Source: Nocardioides aquaticus (GTDB lineage Bacteria > Actinomycetota > Actinomycetes > Propionibacteriales > Nocardioidaceae). Taken from it: 64,000 nucleotides of DNA. The number at the start of each line of letters is the position of its first letter. Position 1 is the first letter of the stretch. Both the position numbers and the translations under genes were made by a program. Below are positions 58,118 through 64,000 of this stretch, piece after piece. The DNA lies in NCBI RefSeq assembly GCF_018459925.1, contig NZ_CP075371.1:1922001-1986000 (forward strand). Reading direction: 5' to 3'. A model generated the notes under the pieces. That model ran no database searches, was not told where the DNA came from, and saw nothing but the letters and a program-made list of their open reading frames with translations.

Positions 58118-58746
58118 GCGGACCCCGCTCGCTGGTCCTGCTCCGCCACGGCCGCACCGCCTACAACGCCGCCAGCCGCATCCAGGGCCAGGTCGACGTC
58201 GACCTGGACGACACCGGCCACGACCAGGCCGCCCGCGCGGCGGTGGCCGTCGCCGCCCTCCAGCCGGACGTGCTGTGGTGCTCCGACCTCGAGCGCACCC
58301 GCTCGACCGCGGCGTACGTGGCGAAGGAGACCGGCCTCGAGCCGACCTACGACGCCCGCTTGCGCGAGTTCCACCTCGGCGAGCGCGAGGGCCTGACCCA
58401 CGCGGAGTTCGCCGAGCTCGCGCCCGAGGAGTTCGCCCGCTTCCGGCTCGGCGACTTCGACGCGGTCAGCGGGGGAGAGGCCACGGCCGCGGTCGCCTCC
58501 CGGATGAGCGAGGTCGCCGGCGAGCTGCTGGCCGCCACCCCGGCCGGTGGCACCGCGGTCGCCGTCTCCCACGGCGCCGCGATCCGTACGGCGGTCACCG
58601 CCCTGGTGGGCTGGCCCCTCACCGCCCTCTCGGCCCTGCACGGCCTCGACAACTGCGGCTGGGTCGTCCTCGACGAGCACAAGGTCGACCCCGACGGCCC
58701 CGGCACGCTGCGCCTGCGCGCCTACAACCGCACCGCCGACGCCTGA
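58114..58746 (+). CDS. Histidine phosphatase family protein
   Basis: A 210-residue phosphoglycerate-mutase-like protein. Catalytic LVLLRHGRTAYNAASRIQGQVDVDLDDTG (RHG motif, His12), CSDLERTRSTAAYVA, REFHLGEREGLTHAEF and AVSHGAAIRTAV (second His). The rsfS-coupled position is common in actinobacteria, where such proteins are candidate glucosyl-3-phosphoglycerate or other phosphatases. The specific substrate is not shown here. Confidence 0.9.
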   Translation: MSGPRSLVLLRHGRTAYNAASRIQGQVDVDLDDTGHDQAARAAVAVAALQPDVLWCSDLERTRSTAAYVAKETGLEPTYDARLREFHLGEREGLTHAEFAELAPEEFARFRLGDFDAVSGGEATAAVASRMSEVAGELLAATPAGGTAVAVSHGAAIRTAVTALVGWPLTALSALHGLDNCGWVVLDEHKVDPDGPGTLRLRAYNRTADA

Positions 58747-58754
58747 CCCACCCC

Positions 58755-58802
58755 CGCCAGCCCCGGTGGTCGAGGAGCGAGCGCAGCGAGCGTCACGAGA
58801 CC
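58755..58802. repeat. 48-bp inverted repeat, left copy, before DUF222-HNH gene
   Basis: Pairs with 60600-60647 in inverted orientation with 3 mismatches in 48. The inner part GAGCGAGCGCAGCGAGCG is itself palindromic. The two copies enclose the DUF222-HNH gene and copy B of the 47-bp palindrome. Confidence 0.85.
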
Positions 58803-58824
58803 CCTCCACAGGGGCGTAGGTCCA

Positions 58825-58854
58825 CTGACGATCGAACGCGTGTTCGACTACACT
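58825..58854 (+). promoter_or_regulatory. LexA-controlled promoter of the DUF222-HNH gene
   Basis: CTGACG (58825-58830), 18-bp spacer, TACACT (58849-58854), 6 nt, then ATG 58861. The spacer holds the perfect palindrome TCGAAC-GCGT-GTTCGA (58832-58847), the consensus SOS box bound by LexA in actinobacteria and Bacillus. Repression by LexA and induction on DNA damage are strongly suggested. Confidence 0.85.
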
Positions 58855-58860
58855 GGATCC

Positions 58861-60417
58861 ATGACCACCACCGCCCACACCTGCGACGACAGCACCGGGC
58901 CCGACCCGATGCTCGACGTCGAGGTGGAGGCGGTGATGTCTCCGGACCCGTCGTTCTTCGAGTGGGTCCACGAGCTGGATGACCGCCGCGAAGCCACCCG
59001 AGCCGCACTGCTGGCCGAAGTCAAGGACGCCAAGGCGGTCCGCGCTGCCGCAGAGGTCCGGGTGCTCCAGACCATCGTCGAGTGGTGCGTAGCGAACGAA
59101 GCGCTCCGTGAAGACGAGGCGATGTGGATCGCCGGGTACGGCGACCACGGCCTGGCCCTCGGTGGCGCGGGGTGCCCGCTGGTGCGTGAGTCCGCGGTCA
59201 TCGAGCTCTCCGCCGCACTGGAGGTCTCCACCCGCTCCGGCGCCGACCAGATCGCCCTCACGCTGGAGCTCCGCTACCGGCTCCCCACGTTGTGGGCCCG
59301 CGTCATCTCCGGTGCGTGCCCGGTCTGGCGGGCACGGCTCGTCGCGGAGAAGACCATGGCCCTGTGCGAGGACGGTGCCGCCGAGGTCGACCGCCTCGTC
59401 GGCCCGTTCGCCCACTCCATCTCCTACGCCCAGCTGTCCCGCCTGACCGACGAAGCACTGATGCGGTGGGACCCCCAAGCGGCTGAGGAGAAGCGGAAGG
59501 CTGCCGCCGACGGCAGGTACTGCCGTATCGGCCTCTCGCAGCACGTCGACGGCACCGTGCAGCTCGACGCGGGCCTCGACCTCGCCGACGCCCTCGCCCT
59601 CGAAGCAGCTGTGCGGGATCGGGCCAAGGCGTACGCCGAGGACGGATCGACCGAGTCCCTCGACGTCCGCCGCTCCCAAGCCCTCGGCTCGCTGGCCACC
59701 GGACAGCCCACCCTCCCCGAGGGACAGGACGAACCCACGACACCAACGACACCGGCAGGGCCGAGCCTGGTGCTGTACGCCCACATCCCCGGCGGGGTGT
59801 TCAACCCGCTGTTCCAGGCCGGCCCTGGCCCCGTCAACGACGCCCTGGTGTCACGCCTGGACAACCGGCACCCCGCCAAAGGCCCCATCAGCACCGCCCA
59901 GGTCCGCCAGTGGGCACAGACCGCGGCCAGCATCACGATCCGGCCGGTCCTTGATCTGGCCGAGACGATCCACTGCGACTCCTACGAGTGCTCGGATCGC
60001 CTGAAGGAACAGACCCAGCTGCGCGACACCACCTGCGTGTTCCCGTGGTGCACCAACCCGGCGGTCTTCACCGACATGGAACACGTCATCCCCTACCCCG
60101 ACGGCCCCACCGAGACCGGGAACGTCGCCCCCGCCTGCCGGCAGCACCACCGCGCCAAGACCCACATGGGCTGGGACTACGAGGTCCTCGGACCCGGGCT
60201 GTACCTGTGGACCAGTCCCCAAGGCGAGCGGTACTTGAGGTCCCACGCCGGGACGCATCCGATCGACCAGCTCCCACCGGGTCCACCACCCGACCCGCTG
60301 CCCGAGTCGCCGGACACCACCCCGTACCTGGACCCGTCACCTCCGGTCGCCGACGACCCCGACGACCCCGACGACCCCGACGAGTCACCACCCCGCGACA
60401 ACACACCACCGTTCTGA
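58861..60417 (+). CDS. HNH endonuclease-signature protein with DUF222 domain (13E12/REP13E12-type)
   Basis: A 518-residue protein. The N-terminal DUF222 domain (about 35-300) contains AALEVSTRSGADQIALTLELRYRLPTLWARVISG and YAQLSRLTDEALMRWDP. The C-terminal HNH nuclease motif (about 400-440) reads CVFPWCTNPAVFTDMEHVIPYPDGPTETGNVAPACRQHHRAKTH, with Cys pairs, the H of MEHV, N and HH in place. The tail is Pro/Asp-rich with a tandem DDP repeat. M. tuberculosis 13E12 proteins share this layout and LexA control. ATG 58861 fits the promoter. Function unproven. Confidence 0.9.
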   Translation: MTTTAHTCDDSTGPDPMLDVEVEAVMSPDPSFFEWVHELDDRREATRAALLAEVKDAKAVRAAAEVRVLQTIVEWCVANEALREDEAMWIAGYGDHGLALGGAGCPLVRESAVIELSAALEVSTRSGADQIALTLELRYRLPTLWARVISGACPVWRARLVAEKTMALCEDGAAEVDRLVGPFAHSISYAQLSRLTDEALMRWDPQAAEEKRKAAADGRYCRIGLSQHVDGTVQLDAGLDLADALALEAAVRDRAKAYAEDGSTESLDVRRSQALGSLATGQPTLPEGQDEPTTPTTPAGPSLVLYAHIPGGVFNPLFQAGPGPVNDALVSRLDNRHPAKGPISTAQVRQWAQTAASITIRPVLDLAETIHCDSYECSDRLKEQTQLRDTTCVFPWCTNPAVFTDMEHVIPYPDGPTETGNVAPACRQHHRAKTHMGWDYEVLGPGLYLWTSPQGERYLRSHAGTHPIDQLPPGPPPDPLPESPDTTPYLDPSPPVADDPDDPDDPDESPPRDNTPPF

Positions 60418-60511
60418 CCCGTTGACCACCAGCAGCAGCCGTACCGCCGGACCGGGCACGCCCACCGGCGGTACCGGCACGCCCGGACCTCCCCCGGTCA
60501 CGCGGTGGCTC

Positions 60512-60558
60512 TCGACTCGCGATCTGGTGCCACCTGCTGACACCGGATCACGACCCGA
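60512..60558. repeat. 47-bp palindrome, copy B
   Basis: Identical to copy A (37761-37807, complement strand) at 40 of 47 positions, with the palindrome less perfect. It lies between the DUF222-HNH stop and the right-hand 48-bp repeat. Confidence 0.8.
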
Positions 60559-60599
60559 CCACCCCCGCGGCACGGCCCCACCATCGACCCACCGCGACT

Positions 60600-60647
60600 G
60601 GTCTCGTGACGCTCGCTTCGCTCGCTCCACGACCACCGGGGTTGGCG
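60600..60647. repeat. 48-bp inverted repeat, right copy
   Basis: Inverted partner of 58755-58802. A partial extra copy (GCGCTCGCTCCTCGAGCACC, 60646-60665) follows at once. The 353 bp between the DUF222-HNH stop and the tRNA contain copy B, this repeat and the tRNA promoter but no gene. Confidence 0.85.
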
Positions 60648-60710
60648 CGCTCGCTCCTCGAGCACCGCTGGCCGGCGCGGCACGCCACCCCTCCGACGGG
60701 GACCCCCTGA

Positions 60711-60740
60711 TTCGCGTCGGAGGTGGGGTGCTTGTAATAT
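60711..60740 (+). promoter_or_regulatory. Promoter of tRNA-Ala
   Basis: TTCGCG (60711-60716), 18-bp spacer, TAATAT (60735-60740), about 30 nt before the tRNA. This is a striking AT-rich -10 in an otherwise GC-rich stretch. Confidence 0.65.
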
Positions 60741-60770
60741 CTCCCGAGTCGCCAGCACGGCGGCAGGTCT

Positions 60771-60843
60771 GGGGCTGTGGCGCAGCTGGTAGCGCATCTG
60801 CATGGCATGCAGAGGGTCAGGGGTTCGAGTCCCCTCAGCTCCA
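60771..60843 (+). tRNA. tRNA-Ala, anticodon GGC
   Basis: A 73-nt cloverleaf. Acceptor stem GGGGCTG/CAGCTCC with one G-U pair, D-arm GCGCAGCTGGTAGCGC, anticodon stem TCTGC/GCAGA around the loop ATGGCAT (anticodon GGC, reads GCC), T-arm AGGGGTTCGAGTCCCCT. CCA is not encoded. Confidence 0.97.
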
Positions 60844-60854
60844 CCGAGACCGGT

Positions 60855-60890
60855 ACGACGGCGGGTTCCTCCAGGGGAACCCGCCGTCGT
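60855..60890. terminator. Terminator hairpin after tRNA-Ala
   Basis: A 15-bp perfect stem (60855-60869 with 60876-60890) and 6-nt loop, then TCGTTCGT. It also faces the end of the convergent MMPL gene. Confidence 0.85.
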
Positions 60891-60909
60891 TCGTTCGTCG
60901 TCCTGGGGG

Positions 60910-63057
60910 TCAGCTCGCGTGCCCCACCGACACGGTCGCGTCCTCGGGGACGGGCACGCGATCCTCGGTGTCGAGGCGGCTGGGCCACCAGATCCGCCCG
61001 CCCAGGTCCATGTTGATCGCGGTCACGAGCACCGAGCGCACGATCATCGTGTCGAGGATGACGCCGAGCGCGACGGCGACGCCGAGCTGCGCCAGGAACA
61101 CCACGGGGATGGTGCCCAGCACCAGGAACGTGGCGGCCAGCACGAGCCCGGCGCTGGTGATCACCCCGCCGGTGGAGGTCAGCGCCACCAGGGCGCCCGT
61201 ACGGGTGCCGGAGTGCCTCGTCTCCTCACGCACCCGGGTCATCAGGAAGATGTTGTAGTCGATCCCGAGGGCCACGAGGAACACGAAGGCGAAGAGGGGG
61301 AAGCCGGGATCGGACCCGGCGAACCCGAAGACGTACTCGAACAGCATCGCCGAGATGCCGAGGGCGGCCCCGAAGGACAGCACGACCGTCACGATCAGGA
61401 TGACCGGCGCCAGCACCGAGCGCAGCAGGATCATGAGGATGAGCAGCACCAGGAGCAGGATGACCGGGATGATCACCAGGTTGTCGCGGTTGGCGGCGTC
61501 CCGGGTGTCGAGGAAGAACGCCGAGCTGCCACCCACCAGCGCGTCGGCGCCGTCGAGGTCGTGCACGGCGCCGCGGACGCGTTCGACGGTGGCGAAGGCC
61601 GTAGGCGAGGCCGGGTCGGCGTCGATGGCGGCCTCGACGAAGGTGACGTCACCGGCGGTGACGGCAGGTTTGGGCGGCTCCACGCCCTCGAGACCCGTCA
61701 GCGCCTCGGTGACCGCGACGTCGGTGCCGGCCTGCGCCACCACCATCACCGTGTTGGACTGGTCGACCAGGCCGGCGTCCACCAGGACCTGCTGGCCGGT
61801 CACCGACTGGAACTCCTCGGTGTAGGAGTGCGCGGTCGACAGCCCGTTCGTGTCGAGGCGGAGCAGGCCCAGACAGGCGATCGCCAGCAGCACGGAGGTG
61901 ACCACCCAGACCTGGCGCGGGCGGGGTGCGATCCAGCGCCCGACCCTGGCCCAGACGCCGGTCTGGGTCGGCTCCGCCGAGCCGAACCCGGGACGGCGCG
62001 GCCAGAAGATCCACCGGCCGGTGATCACCAGCAGGGCGGGCAGGAGCGTCACCATGACGACGAAGGTGACGGTGATGCCGATCGCCGCGACCGGCCCGAG
62101 GCCGGCGGTGGAGTTCATCTCGGCGAACAGCAGGCACAGCATGCCCAGCGCCACCGTCGCGGCGCTGGCCAGCAGGGCCGGGGCGGCGCGGTGGAGCGCG
62201 AACGCCATCGCCTCGTGCCGGTCCGCGTGCCGACGGAGCTCCTCGCGGTAGCGCGCCACGAGCAGCAGGGCGTAGTCGGTGCCGGCGCCGATCACCAGGA
62301 TGGTGAGGATCGCGTACGACTGGCCGTTCACGGTGAGACCGGCGTCCCGGGCCAGGAAGTAGATCAAAGCCTGGGACACGAACAGGGCCACGACCGCGCT
62401 CAGGATCGGCAGGATCCACAGGACCGGGCTGCGGTAGGTCAGCAGCAGGATCAGGATGACGACGCCCAGGGTGGCGGCGAGCAGGGTGGTGTCGATCCCG
62501 CCGAACGCCTCGGCGGCGTCGGCGGCCTGGCCGCCGGCGCCGGCCACGTAGACCTCCACGCCATCGATGGCGGCGGTGGCCCGCAGCTCGTCGGCGATGC
62601 CCGGCATCTCGTTCCAGCCCTCGGCGCCGAGGTCGAAGGTGATGCTGGTCTGCGCGACCCGACCGTCCTGCGAGAGGGCGGGGAAGCCGAGCTGCTCGGC
62701 GGTGGCGGGGCTGACGACGGGCGGGGCCCGGCCCTCCGTGGGCGCGGCGACGCCGTCCATCGTCGCGAACTCCGCAGCCTGGTCCTCGATCGCGGCGAGA
62801 TCGCTCTGCGTGAGTCCGGCGCCCCGTTCGTAGACCACGACGGTGGGGATGGCGTTCGGGTCCTGGAACGGCTCGAGCCGCTCGAGGGCCCGGGTCGACT
62901 CGGCAGACTCCGGCAGCCACGAGGAGGCCTCGTTGTTCTGGACGTCGGCAAGCTTGGCCGCGAACCCCGCGGAACCGGCCATCACCACGAGCCAGGCGAC
63001 CACGACGAGCCACTTGGTGACACGTCCGGTCAGGATGCCCGCGAGCCCACGGTTCAT
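60910..63057 (-). CDS. MMPL-family (RND superfamily) transporter
   Basis: A 715-residue inner-membrane protein with twelve predicted helices in two halves and two large extracytoplasmic loops. AWLVVMAGSAGFAAKLADVQNNEASSWLPESAESTRALER at the start and ILVIGAGTDYALLLVARYREELRR in the first half are typical of MMPL; the second-half counterpart is FLVALGIDYNIFLMTRVREETR. These GTDY/GIDY segments carry the proton-relay Asp. Members export lipids or drugs. ATG 63057 is chosen; the longer frame runs into the FMO gene. Confidence 0.93.
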   Translation of the reverse strand: MNRGLAGILTGRVTKWLVVVAWLVVMAGSAGFAAKLADVQNNEASSWLPESAESTRALERLEPFQDPNAIPTVVVYERGAGLTQSDLAAIEDQAAEFATMDGVAAPTEGRAPPVVSPATAEQLGFPALSQDGRVAQTSITFDLGAEGWNEMPGIADELRATAAIDGVEVYVAGAGGQAADAAEAFGGIDTTLLAATLGVVILILLLTYRSPVLWILPILSAVVALFVSQALIYFLARDAGLTVNGQSYAILTILVIGAGTDYALLLVARYREELRRHADRHEAMAFALHRAAPALLASAATVALGMLCLLFAEMNSTAGLGPVAAIGITVTFVVMVTLLPALLVITGRWIFWPRRPGFGSAEPTQTGVWARVGRWIAPRPRQVWVVTSVLLAIACLGLLRLDTNGLSTAHSYTEEFQSVTGQQVLVDAGLVDQSNTVMVVAQAGTDVAVTEALTGLEGVEPPKPAVTAGDVTFVEAAIDADPASPTAFATVERVRGAVHDLDGADALVGGSSAFFLDTRDAANRDNLVIIPVILLLVLLILMILLRSVLAPVILIVTVVLSFGAALGISAMLFEYVFGFAGSDPGFPLFAFVFLVALGIDYNIFLMTRVREETRHSGTRTGALVALTSTGGVITSAGLVLAATFLVLGTIPVVFLAQLGVAVALGVILDTMIVRSVLVTAINMDLGGRIWWPSRLDTEDRVPVPEDATVSVGHAS

Positions 63058-63100
63058 GACTACCAGTGGAGCAGAACCCCCGGGGGACCGCACCCGAGGA

Positions 63101-64000
63101 CTAGGTCCCGGTGGTGGCCCGCACCGGCTCCAGCTCGTCCCAGTCCACCGCGGTGACCCGCTGCTGGTACTCCGAGACGGTGCCGGGCCAGTTGGTGGTG
63201 ATCCGGCTGCCCTCCTTGTACCAGCTGTCGCAGTCCGCCCAGGCGCTGTCGGTGAGGCGTTCCTGGACCTCGGCGTCCCAGCCGGTGGCGACCTCCGGGC
63301 GCACGTCGAGCAGCACCAGGTCACCGGCGGCGCGTCGGCGGCCGATCTCGGCGGCGACCTCGGCGACGTACCCGGCCTGGGCCTCCATCATGTTGATGAT
63401 CGAGCTACCTCCCAGGTTCGTGTTCGGCCCGTAGATGCAGAACAGGTGGGGGAAGCCGGGCACGCTCACGCCGCGGTGCGCCCAGGCGCCGCCGGCCCAG
63501 GCGTCGTGGTGCAGGCGGCGGCCCCCTAGGCCGACCACCTCGATCCCGGCCAGGAACGAGGTCGCGGCGAAGCCGGTGCCCCAGATCAGCAAGTCGGCCT
63601 CGTGCAGGGTCCCGTCGGCCGTACGCACCCCGCCGGCCTCGACCCGGTCCACCGCCTCGGTCACGACGTCGACGTGGTCGCGGTCCAGGGCGGGGTACCA
63701 GTCGTTGGAGAACAGCAGCCGCTTGCAGCCGATCGGGTAGTCCGGGACCAGCCGGCGGCGCAGACCGGCGTCGCGGACCTGGCGGCGCAGCTGGAGGCGC
63801 CACGCGGCCCGGATCGCGGCGAGGGTCGGACGGGAGGTGCGCGCCTGGCCGCCGAGGGCGGAGTTGAGCCGTTCGGAGACCCAGAAGACGGCGTCGCGCT
63901 CGAAGGTGAGGGTGCGCGGGCGCTGCTCGAACGCGCGGCGGTAGCGGGGGCCGTACTCCTGGTCGGGCTTGGGCACGACGTACGGCGCCGAGCGCTGGAA
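63101..64000 (-). CDS. Flavin-containing monooxygenase (Baeyer-Villiger/FMO type), 5' end outside window
   Basis: The C-terminal 300 codons of a class-B flavin monooxygenase. QRSAPYVVPKPD, RLVPDYPIGCKRLLFSNDWYPAL, VDVVTEAVDRVEAGGV, LIWGTGFAATSFL, FCIYGPNTNLGGSSIINMMEAQAGYV and the end WPGTVSEYQ are family motifs. The FAD- and NADPH-binding glycine motifs and the FxGxxxHxxxWP fingerprint would lie in the missing part. It probably oxidises a ketone or sulfide; unknown. Its stop lies 43 bp upstream of the MMPL start, suggesting co-transcription. Confidence 0.92.
   Translation of the reverse strand, partial: FQRSAPYVVPKPDQEYGPRYRRAFEQRPRTLTFERDAVFWVSERLNSALGGQARTSRPTLAAIRAAWRLQLRRQVRDAGLRRRLVPDYPIGCKRLLFSNDWYPALDRDHVDVVTEAVDRVEAGGVRTADGTLHEADLLIWGTGFAATSFLAGIEVVGLGGRRLHHDAWAGGAWAHRGVSVPGFPHLFCIYGPNTNLGGSSIINMMEAQAGYVAEVAAEIGRRRAAGDLVLLDVRPEVATGWDAEVQERLTDSAWADCDSWYKEGSRITTNWPGTVSEYQQRVTAVDWDELEPVRATTGT

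Noticed and set aside
58770..60665. CRISPR array
   Set aside because: The repeats are inverted, few and not regularly spaced, and no cas genes are present in the window. The 22-bp tandem arrays have no spacers.
60771..60843. tRNA-Ala as an integration site
   Set aside because: No integrase gene or repeated 3' tRNA fragment is seen nearby; closeness to the DUF222 cassette alone is not enough.

Overview
This window is high-GC actinobacterial chromosome. The evidence is G/C-ending codons throughout, many GTG starts, 4-bp stop/start overlaps inside operons, a GlgE-type alpha-glucan operon, crotonyl-CoA reductase, a DUF222/HNH (13E12-type) gene behind a LexA box, and several leaderless-type promoters. 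The gene set fits Nocardioides or a close relative in the Propionibacteriales. That placement is an inference from gene content, not from an alignment. The window opens inside an AGCS Na+/amino-acid symporter gene and closes inside a flavin monooxygenase gene.

Layout. 1-8.9 kb: symporter, a tandem 3-hydroxyacyl-CoA dehydrogenase, two DinB-fold genes divergent from a WYL regulator, a glycine-rich membrane protein, a secreted GH114-type protein, and a CGNR regulator divergent from an EamA exporter. 8.9-10.2 kb: a complete IS30-family element inserted in a 22-bp repeat array. 10.2-14.3 kb: AI-2E-type permease with a coiled-coil partner, then crotonyl-CoA carboxylase/reductase. 14.5-18 kb: NRAMP-like transporter plus pxpABC (5-oxoproline use). 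18-21.5 kb: ABC-2 exporter with its two-component system. 21.5-24.4 kb: methylmalonyl-CoA epimerase, thiolase and MeaB GTPase. 24.4-30.2 kb: small membrane and PH-domain proteins, MarR, a 74-bp palindrome, a YbbN-like protein, an EI24 membrane protein, LysR/EamA and a NUDIX hydrolase. 30.2-48.2 kb: alpha-glucan/trehalose metabolism (glgE-treS-mak-glgB operon, glgP, glgX) with a large M36 protease and a flavoprotein inserted. 48.3-53.3 kb: enoyl-CoA hydratase, etfBA and an acyl-CoA ligase. 53.4-58.7 kb: a secreted lysyl-oxidase-like protein, then proA, nadD, rsfS and a phosphatase. 58.7-60.7 kb: a DUF222-HNH gene between inverted repeats. 60.7-64 kb: tRNA-Ala, MMPL transporter and a flavin monooxygenase.

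How the genes fit together. GlgE, TreS, maltokinase and GlgB form the complete trehalose-to-glucan route, and GlgP and GlgX supply breakdown. Thiolase, the dehydrogenase, crotonyl-CoA reductase, enoyl-CoA hydratase, epimerase, MeaB, ETF and the ligase form a scattered C4/C5 acyl-CoA set consistent with fatty-acid or propionate-type metabolism. 

Main non-gene signals. (1) A 66-bp array of three 22-bp units occurs at two convergent gene ends, and one copy was split by the IS30 element with a CGTC target duplication. (2) A 74-bp near-perfect palindrome lies at 25656-25729. (3) A 47-bp palindrome occurs twice. (4) The LexA-box DUF222-HNH gene is bracketed by 48-bp inverted repeats. (5) Nine genes have a -10-like hexamer exactly 6 nt before the start codon. 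(6) Four genes are each broken by one missing base in a G/C run, which looks like a sequencing artefact.
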